56,008 nt of DNA from Bacteroidota bacterium (GTDB taxonomy: Bacteria > Bacteroidota > Bacteroidia > Bacteroidales > FEN-979): assembly GCA_016868575.1 (NCBI GenBank), contig VGGL01000006.1, positions 1 through 56,008 on the forward strand, given 5' to 3'. The translations under genes and the position numbers were made by a program. Below the pieces are notes generated by a model. It did not search any database. It was given only the letters and a program-made list of their open reading frames with translations, and had not been told where the DNA came from. Shown here in pieces: positions 11,509-21,705 of this stretch (position 1 is the stretch's first letter; each line of letters begins with the position of its first letter).

Positions 11509-12826
11509 GGCCGTTTTTCTGAATAAATTCAGATCATTCCTCACCGCCCTGGGGATCATTTTCGGTGTCGCCGCTGTCATCGCTATGCTCGCCATCGGCA
11601 ATGGCGCAAGGCAGGAGATCCTCGATCAAATGAAACTGGTGGGGGTCAATAATATCATCATCGTCCCAAAATCTACAGATGACCAGAAAAGTGAGAGCGA
11701 AAACAACGGAAGCTCCTCATCAACGAATATCAGTAAAAAATTCTCCCCCGGCCTGACCCTGAAAGACGCTAACAGCATCAAATCCATGATCCCTTCAGTC
11801 CAGGATGCCAGCCCTGAGGTGATCTATGAAACCGATGTGATCAAGGACGGAATCCGGAAAACCGCCAAAATATCGGGCGTCACTCCCGATTATTTCAACA
11901 TCTTTAACCTCACCCTGCGTGAAGGAGAGATGTTTAACCAGGATCAGCTGCGAGATGGAAAACCTGTCTGTATCCTTGGTTCATCCATCAAATCAAAGCT
12001 TTTCCCATCTGAAAACCCACTTGGGAAGCACATCAAGATCGGGCATGTCTGGCTCAAAGTAGTCGGGGTGCTGGAAAAAAGAAAAGTCAATGAAGGAGCT
12101 ACCGAGAACCTGGGCATCAGCAATTACAATGAAGCCATCTTTGCCCCGGTACAAACCATCTTGCTGAGATTTAAAGACCGGTCGGTAGTGACCTCCAGCT
12201 CCCTCTCCGGCGGAAGCATGTTCGTCGGCGGTGGTTTTGCTTTCTTCAGGAGCGAATCAGGCGGAGGACTTGAATCCAACCAGGTGGATAAAATCGTCGT
12301 ACAAGTGAAAGAAACGGAGAAACTGTCTGTCACGGCTGATGTAATCAAACGGATGCTGCAGCGCAGACATGCCGGGCTGGAGGACTTTGAGATCAAGATT
12401 CCCGAATTACTCCTTAAGCAACAACAACGCACCAAAGACATCTTCAACATCGTACTTGGAGCTATCGCAGGCATTTCACTGCTGGTCGGAGGTATCGGGA
12501 TCATGAACATCATGCTGGCATCCGTGCTCGAAAGAACCAAAGAAATCGGGATCCGGCTTGCCATCGGAGCACGCAAAAAAGACATCATCACACAGTTCCT
12601 TGCGGAAGCAACCATGATCAGCCTCACCGGCGGCACCATCGGCATACTGCTCGGTATCGCCCTGGCAATGATCATTAAAGAATTGGCCGATATCCTTACC
12701 ATCGTTTCCCCCTCTTCCATCATCCTCTCCTTCTTCGTTTCTGCCACCGTCGGCATCCTTTTCGGGTTTATGCCTGCCCGCAAAGCTGCTCACCAGGATC
12801 CGGTCACTTCGCTACGTTATGAATAA
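11471..12826 (+). CDS. MacB/FtsX-type ABC transporter permease
   Basis: Integral-membrane subunit of a type VII (MacB-like) ABC transporter. From the GTG at 11471 the protein is about 451 residues; there is no ATG close to the conserved start (NIALEAVFLNKFRSFLTALG), so an unusual start overlapping the adaptor by 38 bases is likely. One membrane helix (GIIFGVAAVIAMLAIG) is followed by the periplasmic MacB-PCD domain with a Ser/Asn-rich and a Gly-rich insert, then three C-terminal helices of the FtsX domain. The motif MLASVLERTKEIGIRLAIGARKKDI contacts the ATPase in this family. No nucleotide-binding domain is fused to it or encoded beside it, so an ATPase must come from elsewhere. Confidence 0.88.
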   Translation: MERLTYIFNIALEAVFLNKFRSFLTALGIIFGVAAVIAMLAIGNGARQEILDQMKLVGVNNIIIVPKSTDDQKSESENNGSSSSTNISKKFSPGLTLKDANSIKSMIPSVQDASPEVIYETDVIKDGIRKTAKISGVTPDYFNIFNLTLREGEMFNQDQLRDGKPVCILGSSIKSKLFPSENPLGKHIKIGHVWLKVVGVLEKRKVNEGATENLGISNYNEAIFAPVQTILLRFKDRSVVTSSSLSGGSMFVGGGFAFFRSESGGGLESNQVDKIVVQVKETEKLSVTADVIKRMLQRRHAGLEDFEIKIPELLLKQQQRTKDIFNIVLGAIAGISLLVGGIGIMNIMLASVLERTKEIGIRLAIGARKKDIITQFLAEATMISLTGGTIGILLGIALAMIIKELADILTIVSPSSIILSFFVSATVGILFGFMPARKAAHQDPVTSLRYE

Positions 12827-14327
12827 CCTGACATTACACAATCTGCCCATGCGACATGGTTTCTTATCCTTTCTGACCCTTGTTTTTTCCATCTTTTGGC
12901 TCACCGTCGTCCCACAAACCCGGAAGATCACCCTCCAGGAGGCTATCCTTACAGCCAAACGCCAATCACCTGATGCCCTGAATGCCCGCCATCAGTTCCG
13001 GGCAAGTTATTGGGAATTTAAAACCTTCAGAAGACAATCCCTGCCCATGCTCTCTGTCAATGCCACTGTCCCGGACTTTGAAAGGGCCATCAACAAGTAC
13101 ACCCTGCCTGATGGGAGTGAAACCTTCATCCGGCAAAGCTATGCCAACTATATCGCCAACATGTCGATCATGCAACAGATCGGCGTTACGGGGGGTAGTG
13201 TATTTGTCAGGTCTGGACTGCAAAGGCTGGACAATTTCGCTGACTCAACAGCTACATCATACCTTTCTACTCCCATTAATATTGGCTATGTGCAGCCTAT
13301 CTTTCAGTTCAACCCTTACCGGTGGGATAAAAAAATTGAACCCTTAAAATATGACCAGTCCAAAAGGATCTACCTTGAATCCGTCGAACAAGTCTGCATA
13401 CAAACCGTCAATTATTTCTTTGACCTCCTCCAGGCACAGATAGAAAAAGATATCGCCAACACCAACATGGCTAATTATGATACCTTGTTCAAGATAGCCA
13501 AAGGCCGCTTCCAGCTTGGGAAAATCGCAGAGAATGACCTTTTGTTACTGGAACTTAATTTCCTGAAAGCGCAAACTGCCGTTGAAAATGCAGATCTCGA
13601 CCTGGAAAACAAACTTTTCAGGTTTAAGTCCTATCTCCGGATTAAAGATACTGTTAGCATCGAATTGATCCCTCCTACCAACATCGATTTTATTACGATC
13701 AACCCTCAGGAAGCCATCGGCCATGCTTTTATCAACTCTTCCCTGTCGCTTGACTTTGACCGCCGGCTTCTCGAAGCAGCCAGAGACGTCAACAGGGCAA
13801 AGCTTGAGAACCGCTTCGATGCCGAACTTCAGGCTGTATTCGGACTTACACAAAGCGCACCTGATATCCCAGAGGTTTATCGCAACCCGCTCGACCAGGA
13901 ACAGATCAGCCTTGGTATCTCAATCCCCATCCTGGACTGGGGGCTGGCCAAAGGACGAATCAAAATGGCACAATCAAAGGAAGAAATTGTGAAAACTTCG
14001 GTGGAGCAGGATATCATTGACTTCAGGCAAAACATCTACCTGAAAGTAGTCCAGTTCAACATTCAGAAAAACCAGTTGATGATCGCCGCCAAGGCGGATA
14101 CGGTGGCACAGAAAACCTACGATGTGACCAAAGCCAGGTACCTGATCGGTAAGATCAACAGCATCCTCGACCTGAATAATGCGCAGATTGAAGGCGACAA
14201 TGCAAGGAAATCTTTTTTCTTTACCCTGCAAACCTATTGGAGAAGTTATTACGAAATCAGGAAAATGTGCTTATTCGACTTTTATAAGAAAGAAAAACTC
14301 ACCTTCGACTTCAAAGAGATCCTCTGA
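12819..14327 (+). CDS. TolC-family outer-membrane efflux protein
   Basis: Outer-membrane channel and periplasmic tunnel component of the preceding export system. The first ATG (12819) overlaps the permease stop by eight bases; the ATG at 12849 (MRHGFLSF) would give a tidier signal peptide. The mature part starts with ITLQEAILTAKRQSPDALNA, the standard first helix of TolC-like proteins, and has two long helical repeats with ENDLLLLELNFLKAQTAVENA and LGISIPILDWG, a recurring family motif. Length of about 500 residues is normal. It closes the adaptor-permease-channel operon and converges on gcvP with a 30-base gap. Confidence 0.9.
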   Translation: MNNLTLHNLPMRHGFLSFLTLVFSIFWLTVVPQTRKITLQEAILTAKRQSPDALNARHQFRASYWEFKTFRRQSLPMLSVNATVPDFERAINKYTLPDGSETFIRQSYANYIANMSIMQQIGVTGGSVFVRSGLQRLDNFADSTATSYLSTPINIGYVQPIFQFNPYRWDKKIEPLKYDQSKRIYLESVEQVCIQTVNYFFDLLQAQIEKDIANTNMANYDTLFKIAKGRFQLGKIAENDLLLLELNFLKAQTAVENADLDLENKLFRFKSYLRIKDTVSIELIPPTNIDFITINPQEAIGHAFINSSLSLDFDRRLLEAARDVNRAKLENRFDAELQAVFGLTQSAPDIPEVYRNPLDQEQISLGISIPILDWGLAKGRIKMAQSKEEIVKTSVEQDIIDFRQNIYLKVVQFNIQKNQLMIAAKADTVAQKTYDVTKARYLIGKINSILDLNNAQIEGDNARKSFFFTLQTYWRSYYEIRKMCLFDFYKKEKLTFDFKEIL

Positions 14328-14357
14328 AATCGTTTCATTCACAAACTGCTGTGAGGT

Positions 14358-17225
14358 CTATTCTAACGGACACGAGCACATCAGATTGCGATCTCCAAAG
14401 GCATCATCAATCCGTGAAACCGTTGGCCAGTATTTGCCTTCTTTCAGACTATCCAGCGGGAATGCCGCTTTCTCCCTGGAATACGGCATGGTCCAATCAT
14501 TTGCGCCAACCATAAAAGCGGTATGCGGCGCTTTCAGGATCACATTGACTGATTTATCAGCCTTTCCAGAAGCGATTTCTTCAATCTCGGCACGGATGGC
14601 GACCATTGCCTCCACAAAACGATCGAGTTCCGACAGTGGCTCGCTTTCCGTGGGTTCAACCATCAGGGTGCCATGAACAGGAAAGGCCACCGTTGGTGCG
14701 TGGAAACCATAATCCATCAGCCGTTTGGCAATGTCGATGGCACCAATCCCTGTCTGTCTTTGAATCTCATTACAATCCAGGATCATCTCATGGGCAACCA
14801 TGCCATGCTTCCCTTTGTAAAGCACAGGATAAAAGGATTCCAGTTTGGCTTTCAGGTAATTGGCATTGAGGATGGCATAGCGTGTCGCCTCGGTCAAACC
14901 GGAACCTCCCAATAGCTTGATATACGCGTAGGAAATCGTCAGCACCATGGCACTGCCGAATGGAGACGACGCAACGGCTGAAATGGCTTTTGCCCCGCCG
15001 GTTTTCACGACCCGGTGACCCGGCAGGAAAGGTGCCAGATGGGCTGCAACCCCAATCGGTCCCACACCTGGACCTCCTCCTCCATGAGGAATACCAAAGG
15101 TCTTGTGCAGGTTCAAATGACAAACGTCAGCGCCAATGATCGCCGGATTGGTCAGACCAACCTGGGCATTCATGTTCGCGCCATCCATATACACCTGCCC
15201 GCCGGCATCATGCACGGTTTTGATGATGTCAAGAATATCTTCTTCAAACACCCCGTGGGTTGAAGGATAGGTCACCATGAGGGCAGCAAGTGTATCCCTG
15301 TATTGCGCTGCTTTGGCTTTCAGATCGGTGATGTCGATATTGCCGTTTTGATCGCATTTGACCACAACAACCGTCATCCCGGCCATCACTGAACTGGCGG
15401 GGTTGGTACCATGCGCTGAGTTCGGTATCAGACATACATTCCGGTGCCCTTCTCCCCTGCTGTAATGGTATGCCCGGATCACAAGCAATCCTGCGTACTC
15501 ACCTGCCGCACCGGAATTTGGCTGTACTGAAAAGGCAGCAAATCCGGTCACCTCACAAAGGGCTTTTTCAAGATCCCGGATCATTTCCGAATAGCCGGAG
15601 GCCTGATCGGCTGGCACAAATGGATGTATAGCTCCAAACTCAGGATAACTCAAGGCAAACAGCTCACTGGCAGCATTCAGTTTCATCGTACAGGAGCCCA
15701 GCGGGATCATGGAGCGATTCAAGGCCAGATCTTTGATCTCCAGACGTTTAATGTATCGCATCATCTTTGTTTCAGAATGAAAACTATTGAAAACAGGATG
15801 TGTCAGGAACGCCGATTTCCGTTCCAGTTCGCCGGGAATAGTCACAAGTTTTCCACATTCCACCGGATCACAAACAAACAGGTTGAAAGATTTTCCGGCT
15901 GCTTTCGCGAAAACTTCCAGAATGACATTTACATCTTCAAGTGATGTCGTTTCATCCAGACTGATACCTATTAATCGTTCATCATAATACCGGAAATTCA
16001 TGCACTTTTCAATCGCCCCTTGCCGGATCGATTCTATGGCAATGTTTTCCGGAACTTCAATGGCAAGGGTATCAAAGAAATGTTCATTTAATTGTTTATA
16101 CCCATATTTAGCCACTTCTGCAGCCAGGACACCAGTCAGAATATTGATGTGGCGTGAAAGCTTCTTGATCCCTCGCGATCCGTGATAAACGGTGTACATA
16201 CCGGCCATCACCGCAAGAAGTACCTGAGAAGTACAGATGTTGGAGGTCGCCCGTTCCCGCTTGATATGCTGCTCACGGGTCTGCAACGCCATGCGAAGGG
16301 CACGGTTCCCATTGGAATCAACAGAAACGCCAATGATACGTCCGGGCATTTGTCGCTTGTATTCATCCCGGGTAGCAAAATAAGCTGCATGCGGACCACC
16401 ATACCCCATCGGAATACCGAACCGTTGCGTAGTGCCGAGCACAATGTCAGCGCCCCATTCTCCGGGAGGAGTCAGCAGCGCGAGGCTGAGTAAATCTGCG
16501 GCGACAGCCACCATTACCTGATGCAGATGTGCCTGATCAACAAAATCCTTGTAATTTTTGACAGCGCCGCGTTCGTTCGGATATTGTATCAGGGCGCCAA
16601 AATAGCTGGAATCGAACTGGATCTCCTTCACACAACCTGTAATAACTTCAATTCCCAGCGGCTCCGCCCGGGTGATTACAACATCCCGTGTATGCGCAAA
16701 TACACCATGTGAAATAAAGAACTTATTTGCGCCGGATTTTACCGCTTCCCGGCTCCGCGAGTTAAACAACATGATCATCGCTTCCGCAGCAGCAGTCCCC
16801 TCATCCAGCAAAGAAGCATTGGCAATCGGCATGCCGGTTAAATCAGAAACCATCGTCTGGAAGTTTAACAACGCCTCCAGTCTTCCCTGTGAAATCTCTG
16901 CCTGGTATGGTGTGTAGGCCGTATACCAGCCCGGATTCTCAAGAATGTTTCTCAGAATCACGCCCGGCGTGATGGTATTGTAATACCCCATCCCGATGAA
17001 GGACTTGTAAATCTTGTTTTTTGCAGCAATCTGACGGATGTGTTTCAGATACTCATATTCATTCAATCCCGCTGGCAGGGAAAGGGGATTTGCCAATCTG
17101 ATCGATGCAGGAATGGTTTTCGAAATCAACTCCTCCATCGAAGAAACCCCGATGGTTTCCAGCATTTTTTCAACCTCTTGCCGGCAAGGTCCGTTGTGGC
17201 GGCCAATAAAATCATTTGTGATCAT
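14358..17225 (-). CDS. gcvP: Glycine dehydrogenase (decarboxylating), glycine cleavage P protein
   Basis: PLP enzyme of the glycine cleavage system: it decarboxylates glycine and passes the aminomethyl group to the lipoyl arm of the H protein. The 955 residues are the fused full-length form, with an N-terminal half ([33 protein letters not shown]) and a catalytic C-terminal half. The PLP lysine lies in [16 protein letters not shown], preceded by HGTNPASS and GANMNAQ. Start is ATG at 17225. No gcvT or gcvH is in the window, so the system is dispersed on the chromosome, as is common in Bacteroidota. It is followed by a convergent TolC gene. Confidence 0.96.
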   Translation of the reverse strand: MITNDFIGRHNGPCRQEVEKMLETIGVSSMEELISKTIPASIRLANPLSLPAGLNEYEYLKHIRQIAAKNKIYKSFIGMGYYNTITPGVILRNILENPGWYTAYTPYQAEISQGRLEALLNFQTMVSDLTGMPIANASLLDEGTAAAEAMIMLFNSRSREAVKSGANKFFISHGVFAHTRDVVITRAEPLGIEVITGCVKEIQFDSSYFGALIQYPNERGAVKNYKDFVDQAHLHQVMVAVAADLLSLALLTPPGEWGADIVLGTTQRFGIPMGYGGPHAAYFATRDEYKRQMPGRIIGVSVDSNGNRALRMALQTREQHIKRERATSNICTSQVLLAVMAGMYTVYHGSRGIKKLSRHINILTGVLAAEVAKYGYKQLNEHFFDTLAIEVPENIAIESIRQGAIEKCMNFRYYDERLIGISLDETTSLEDVNVILEVFAKAAGKSFNLFVCDPVECGKLVTIPGELERKSAFLTHPVFNSFHSETKMMRYIKRLEIKDLALNRSMIPLGSCTMKLNAASELFALSYPEFGAIHPFVPADQASGYSEMIRDLEKALCEVTGFAAFSVQPNSGAAGEYAGLLVIRAYHYSRGEGHRNVCLIPNSAHGTNPASSVMAGMTVVVVKCDQNGNIDITDLKAKAAQYRDTLAALMVTYPSTHGVFEEDILDIIKTVHDAGGQVYMDGANMNAQVGLTNPAIIGADVCHLNLHKTFGIPHGGGGPGVGPIGVAAHLAPFLPGHRVVKTGGAKAISAVASSPFGSAMVLTISYAYIKLLGGSGLTEATRYAILNANYLKAKLESFYPVLYKGKHGMVAHEMILDCNEIQRQTGIGAIDIAKRLMDYGFHAPTVAFPVHGTLMVEPTESEPLSELDRFVEAMVAIRAEIEEIASGKADKSVNVILKAPHTAFMVGANDWTMPYSREKAAFPLDSLKEGKYWPTVSRIDDAFGDRNLMCSCPLE

Positions 17226-17281
17226 GGTAGTATGATTATCAGGTTAACAATAAACGATCTGCAAAAGTGTATTCAAAGCCA

Positions 17282-19666
17282 TCATTTGGCGGCAATCCGC
17301 ATCCCATAGAATGTTTTAACGACAAAGACCAATGCAATGATAAAGAAGACGGCTCCAATATATGGTGCGATACTTGAAAATCCTTCAGAAATCGCAATCT
17401 CCATGGCCAGAAGACCAAATAATGTGGTGAATTTAATGATGGGATTCAACGCCACAGAGGAGGTGTCTTTAAATGGATCACCCACCGTGTCTCCAACAAT
17501 GGTGGCAGCATGAAGTTCTGTCCCTTTCTCTTTCAGATCCACTTCAACAACCTTTTTTGCATTATCCCAGGCGCCTCCGGCATTCGCCATGAACACGGCC
17601 TGGAATAATCCAAATACCGCAATGGAGATCAGATAACTAATAAAGAATGAAGCAGGGTCATTCGAAGATATCGGGGCGGAAAAGAATGCAAAAGCAAGGG
17701 CAAAGGAGAAAATGGCAACGAAGATATTAAACATCCCCTTTTGGGCATATTGTGTACATATCTTCACAACTTCCTTGGAATTCTCCGTGGAGGCAGCCTG
17801 GTTGTCACCAGTATCTAAGTTGATATGCTTTTTGATATATGCTACGGCCCGATGCGCGCCGGTTGTTACAGCCTGCATGGAGGCGCCGGTAAACCAGTAT
17901 ACTACCGCACCACCACAGATAAAACCAAGAATTGTGTAAGGATTTAAGATATTCAGAATCGATTCGGGGTCAATTCCCAGTTTATCTCTGATTACCAGAA
18001 TAAGGGAAAAGATCATCGTAGTGGCACCAACAACCGCAGTTCCGATCAGCACCGGCTTGGCTGTTGCCTTGAATGTATTTCCTGCGCCATCATTGGCTTC
18101 CAGGTAATGCTTGGCTTTCTCAAAATCGGGTTTGAATCCATATTCTTGTTCGATCTCCTGAGATATCCCTTCCTGCTGCTCAATCAATGAAAGCTCATAA
18201 ATGGATTGTGCATTATCTGTAACGGGGCCATAACTGTCAACGGCTATGGTAACCGGGCCCATGCCGAGGAAGCCAAAAGCGACCAAACCAAAGGCAAATA
18301 TCGAGGGATAGATCATCAGTTCCGAAAGGCCGTTCAGACTGGCAATATAGGCAATGAACATAAGTAACAAAAAGACCATACCCTGCCAGAAAGCGCTGAA
18401 ATTACCGGCTACGAGTCCGGAAAGAATATTTAATGATGATCCGCCCTCCCGGGAAGCTGTAACTACCTCGGCTACATGCTTGGATTTCCCGCTGGTGAAA
18501 AGCTTGGTGAACTCAGGTATCAAAGCGGCACCCAAAGTTCCGCAACTGATGATGATAGATAAGATTAGCCATAGGTTACCACCCAGAACTTTTAACTGCC
18601 AATAGCTCACTGCAAATGTGACAATGATCGATAAAATAGAAGTGATCCAAACCAGAGAAGTAAGAGGCTTTTCAAAGTCCATATCATCTCTTGCACTGTA
18701 TTTCCTGATTGCCGCATATTTATTGATGTAAAACGCCACAATCGACGTCGCGATCATCAGGATCCGCATGGTAAATATCCAGGTTAGCAGTTCGGTTTGA
18801 TATTCAATGGAAGTAACCGCCAGAACGATGAAACTAATCAGAGCGACACCGGTAACACCATACGTTTCAAAACCATCCGCAGTCGGGCCGACACTGTCCC
18901 CGGCATTATCACCCGTGCAATCAGCAATGACACCGGGATTTCTGGGATCATCTTCCTTGATCTTGAAAACGATCTTCATCAGGTCTGACCCAACATCAGC
19001 GATCTTGGTAAAAATACCACCGGCAATCCTGAGGGCGCTGGCACCAAGTGATTCACCGATGGCAAATCCCACGAAACTTGCACCGGCATACTCCCTGGGC
19101 ACAAATAAAAGAATGATCAACATCATGATCAATTCCACACTCACCAGCAATACCCCAATACTCATACCTGCATCCAACGGGATATTCAATAACTTGATGG
19201 GCTTCCGTTCGAGAGAGGCAAAAGCCATCCTGCTGTTAGCCAGCGTATTCATCCGGATGCCAAACCACGCAACCCCGTACGATCCCAATATTCCAATAAT
19301 GGTCCAGGCAATGATCAACAGATTACCGAAAAACGGCATCTCCTGCAGATAACCATAGTAAAAAATGATGCATGCCGTAATAAAAAGGAATAGAATGATT
19401 AAAAACTTCCCTTGTTGAATCAGATATGTTTTACAGGTCTCGAAAATGACCTGAGCCACATCCAGCATCCGCTGATGTGCCCTGAGCTTTTTTACGACCA
19501 GAAACTGATAAATGCCAAAAGCCATCCCCCCCAAACATATCAGAAAACCAAACATCAATAATAAATTCTGATCACTTGTCAGCTCCGGGATTTTCAGATC
19601 GGCTTCTCCGGCCAATAAAATGACAGGCAACAACAACAAACAGAGAAATGTGACTACTTTTTTCAT
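17282..19666 (-). CDS. hppA: Membrane-bound ion-translocating pyrophosphatase
   Basis: Integral-membrane pyrophosphatase that couples PPi hydrolysis to Na+ and/or H+ export, about 794 residues with some sixteen hydrophobic segments. PPi-site motifs are present: GGIFTK (216-221), DVGSD (224-228), EDDPRNP (238-244) and GDNAGDSVG (252-260); the C-terminal acidic loop is GDTVGDPFKDTS. The wording CTGDNAGDSVGPTADGFETYG differs from the common H+-type DNVGDNVGDVAGMGAD and recalls the Bacteroides Na+/H+-pumping subclass. At the K+-dependence position it has GNTFKATAK: Lys533 suggests K+ independence, but Ala536 does not, so potassium behaviour is unclear. The start is ATG at 19666. A -7-like promoter lies just upstream. 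Confidence 0.94.
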   Translation of the reverse strand: MKKVVTFLCLLLLPVILLAGEADLKIPELTSDQNLLLMFGFLICLGGMAFGIYQFLVVKKLRAHQRMLDVAQVIFETCKTYLIQQGKFLIILFLFITACIIFYYGYLQEMPFFGNLLIIAWTIIGILGSYGVAWFGIRMNTLANSRMAFASLERKPIKLLNIPLDAGMSIGVLLVSVELIMMLIILLFVPREYAGASFVGFAIGESLGASALRIAGGIFTKIADVGSDLMKIVFKIKEDDPRNPGVIADCTGDNAGDSVGPTADGFETYGVTGVALISFIVLAVTSIEYQTELLTWIFTMRILMIATSIVAFYINKYAAIRKYSARDDMDFEKPLTSLVWITSILSIIVTFAVSYWQLKVLGGNLWLILSIIISCGTLGAALIPEFTKLFTSGKSKHVAEVVTASREGGSSLNILSGLVAGNFSAFWQGMVFLLLMFIAYIASLNGLSELMIYPSIFAFGLVAFGFLGMGPVTIAVDSYGPVTDNAQSIYELSLIEQQEGISQEIEQEYGFKPDFEKAKHYLEANDGAGNTFKATAKPVLIGTAVVGATTMIFSLILVIRDKLGIDPESILNILNPYTILGFICGGAVVYWFTGASMQAVTTGAHRAVAYIKKHINLDTGDNQAASTENSKEVVKICTQYAQKGMFNIFVAIFSFALAFAFFSAPISSNDPASFFISYLISIAVFGLFQAVFMANAGGAWDNAKKVVEVDLKEKGTELHAATIVGDTVGDPFKDTSSVALNPIIKFTTLFGLLAMEIAISEGFSSIAPYIGAVFFIIALVFVVKTFYGMRIAAK

Positions 19667-19696
19667 ATTCAACTATTTACGTTTTGAAAATTTCTC

Positions 19697-19704
19697 CAAA
19701 AATA
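19697..19704 (-). promoter_or_regulatory. -7 promoter element for hppA
   Basis: TATTTTTG on the minus strand fits TAnnTTTG, 30 bases before the hppA ATG. It forms a divergent pair with the element at 19749-19756. Confidence 0.5.
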
Positions 19705-19748
19705 GGAAAGATTGTCGAACCACCAAACCCTGAATGGAAGAAAAAATG

Positions 19749-19756
19749 TACATTTG
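19749..19756 (+). promoter_or_regulatory. -7 promoter element for the DUF151 operon
   Basis: TACATTTG matches TAnnTTTG, 35 bases before the ATG at 19791. It supports that ATG over an in-frame start at 19734, which would lie upstream of the promoter. Confidence 0.55.
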
Positions 19757-19790
19757 TGTCTACCGAACAGCTATTAAAGCCACCTGGAAA

Positions 19791-20381
19791 ATGCTTCATA
19801 AAGTTGCTTTGGACATCGTTGCCTTATCATCCAGCCAATCACAGAGCGGCGCTTACGCCCTCATCCTGGGTGAGAAAGAAGGCATCCGACGACTACCGAT
19901 TATCATCGGTGGTTTCGAAGCCCAGGCCATCGCAGTAGAGCTGGAAAAAATAAAACCCATCAGACCGCTGACCCATGACCTGTTCAAGACCTTTGCCATG
20001 ACTTTTGGCATCAACATCCGGGAAGTGATCATCAATAAATTTCAGGATGGGATCTTTTATGCCAAACTCATCTGCTGGGATGGACACATGGCCATTGAAA
20101 TCGATAGCCGTACTTCTGACGCAGTCGCTCTGGCCCTCCGGTTCGAATGCCCCATCTATACCTATGAACACATCCTGAAAGCTGCCGGTCTTACCATCGA
20201 AGAAGAAAGAGCAGCGGAAGCATCATACATGCAGGATGCGGTTGATGAGGGAGTGCCTGGAGATGATCTCAGTGCCCGTTCCATCAGTGAACTGCAGGAT
20301 ATGCTACAGGATGCCATCAATCGGGAAGATTATGAAACGGCATCCAGGATCAGAGATGAACTTAAGAATCGCAAATATTGA
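19791..20381 (+). CDS. DUF151 bifunctional-nuclease-family protein with UVR motif
   Basis: About 196 residues. The first 140 are a DUF151 domain (VALDIVALSSSQ, YALILGEKEG, RLPIIIGGFEAQAIA, RPLTHDLF, DSRTSDAVALALR), the fold named for plant bifunctional nucleases with reported RNase and DNase activity. The C-terminal 35 residues form a UvrB/UvrC-type motif (LQDMLQDAINREDYETASRI), a helical hairpin used for protein contacts. This fusion is common in Bacteroidota, but its function there is not established. The gene heads a plus-strand run with a nucleoside transporter, thyA and folA, with a 28-base gap to the next gene. No catalytic claim can be made from sequence alone. Confidence 0.9.
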   Translation: MLHKVALDIVALSSSQSQSGAYALILGEKEGIRRLPIIIGGFEAQAIAVELEKIKPIRPLTHDLFKTFAMTFGINIREVIINKFQDGIFYAKLICWDGHMAIEIDSRTSDAVALALRFECPIYTYEHILKAAGLTIEEERAAEASYMQDAVDEGVPGDDLSARSISELQDMLQDAINREDYETASRIRDELKNRKY

Positions 20382-20409
20382 ATAATCCTCATTTTCAAAC
20401 CTATTTACC

Positions 20410-21663
20410 ATGGGAATCAAATCTCGACTTGTCATCCTTAACTTCTTCCAATTCTTCATCTGGGGCTCATGGCTTCTGACCATTGGAGCTTACTGCGACC
20501 ATACAAAGCAATGGTCATTCACCGAATTCGGTGCCATTTTTTCAACCATGGGAATCTCCTCCCTCTTCATGCCGGCCATTGCCGGGATCATCGCTGACAG
20601 GTGGATCAATGCCGAGCGATTATATGGCATTTTCCATATTATCGGGGGAATTATACTGTTTTTCGTCCCTGCCGTTAATAATCCTGACACCATGTTCTGG
20701 ATCATGCTCCTGAACATGATGTTTTATATGCCCACGATCGCACTCGCCATAACAATTGCTTATTCCGCATTGAAAAGCAGAAACTTCGATGTGATCAAAG
20801 ATTATCCCCCCATCCGGGTATGGGGAACCATTGGTTTTATCGCGGCCCTCTGGATCGTTAGCCTTACAGGACTGGAAAAATCGGCCGGACAGTTCTATAT
20901 TGCCTCAGCCGCCTCGATCTTCCTGGGATTATATGCTTTTACCATGCCCCCGTGTCCACCCCTTAGCAGAGGCCACAAAAAATCGTTCATCGAAGAAATC
21001 GGTCTTAACGCTTTTGCCTTGTTCAAAAAAACCAAAATGGCTGTGTTTTTCATTTTTGCCATGCTGCTCGGCGCTTCTCTGCAACTGACTAACGCTTACG
21101 GAGACACCTTCATTCACGATTTCGCCAAGATCCCTGACTTCAAAGATCTGATCGCTGTCAAGTATCCCGCGATCATCATGTCTATCTCCCAGATATCCGA
21201 AACCCTCTTCATACTTACAATTCCGTTCTTCCTGAAACGCTTCGGGATCAAGAAAGTGATGCTCCTCAGCATGATCGCCTGGGTGCTCCGTTTCGCTCTC
21301 TTCGGATGGGGAGATCCCGCACAGGGACTTTGGATGATCGTCCTCTCCTGCATCATCTACGGAATGGCTTTCGATTTCTTCAATATCTCCGGATCACTCT
21401 TCGTGGAAACACAAAGTGAACCGGCTATCCGTGCCAGAGCTCAGGGTTTGTTCATGATGATGACCAATGGTTTCGGTGCATTTATCGGAAGTCGGTTGAG
21501 CGGGATCATCATCGACAAATATTTCATCAAGCCCGATGGCACTTCCGACTGGCCAGGTATCTGGTTTACCTTTGCCATCTACTCGGTCATCGTCGCCATT
21601 CTCTTTGCCATCTTCTTCCGCCACAAACACAACCCCAACGAAATACCTGCAAACCACCCCTAA
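20410..21663 (+). CDS. NupG-like MFS nucleoside:H+ symporter
   Basis: Major facilitator transporter of the nucleoside:H+ symporter family, importing nucleosides across the inner membrane. It has 417 residues and twelve hydrophobic segments. Family-like features are the start (LNFFQFFIWGSWLLTIGAY), RLYGIFHI after the second helix pair, IRVWGTIGFIAALW in the middle of the first half, and a second half with WGDPAQGLWMIVLSCIIYGMAFDFFNISGSLFVE. Company with thyA, folA and, elsewhere in the window, purine nucleoside phosphorylase fits nucleoside salvage. The C-terminus is cytoplasmic and basic. A distinction between purine and pyrimidine nucleosides is not possible. Confidence 0.85.
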   Translation: MGIKSRLVILNFFQFFIWGSWLLTIGAYCDHTKQWSFTEFGAIFSTMGISSLFMPAIAGIIADRWINAERLYGIFHIIGGIILFFVPAVNNPDTMFWIMLLNMMFYMPTIALAITIAYSALKSRNFDVIKDYPPIRVWGTIGFIAALWIVSLTGLEKSAGQFYIASAASIFLGLYAFTMPPCPPLSRGHKKSFIEEIGLNAFALFKKTKMAVFFIFAMLLGASLQLTNAYGDTFIHDFAKIPDFKDLIAVKYPAIIMSISQISETLFILTIPFFLKRFGIKKVMLLSMIAWVLRFALFGWGDPAQGLWMIVLSCIIYGMAFDFFNISGSLFVETQSEPAIRARAQGLFMMMTNGFGAFIGSRLSGIIIDKYFIKPDGTSDWPGIWFTFAIYSVIVAILFAIFFRHKHNPNEIPANHP

Positions 21664-21665
21664 CT

Positions 21666-21697
21666 TTTCACTATTTCACTATTTCACCATTTCACCA
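21666..21697 (+). repeat. Four 8-bp tandem repeats upstream of thyA
   Basis: Four head-to-tail units, two of TTTCACTA then two of TTTCACCA, fill the 42-base gap between the transporter stop and the thyA ATG. Slippage could change the spacing. The role, if any, is unknown. Confidence 0.85.
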
Positions 21698-21705
21698 TTT
21701 TCCCA

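Noticed and set aside
10663..11601. Minus-strand reading frame of 312 codons opposite the adaptor and permease
   Set aside because: Antisense to two conserved genes, with the composition expected of a shadow frame.
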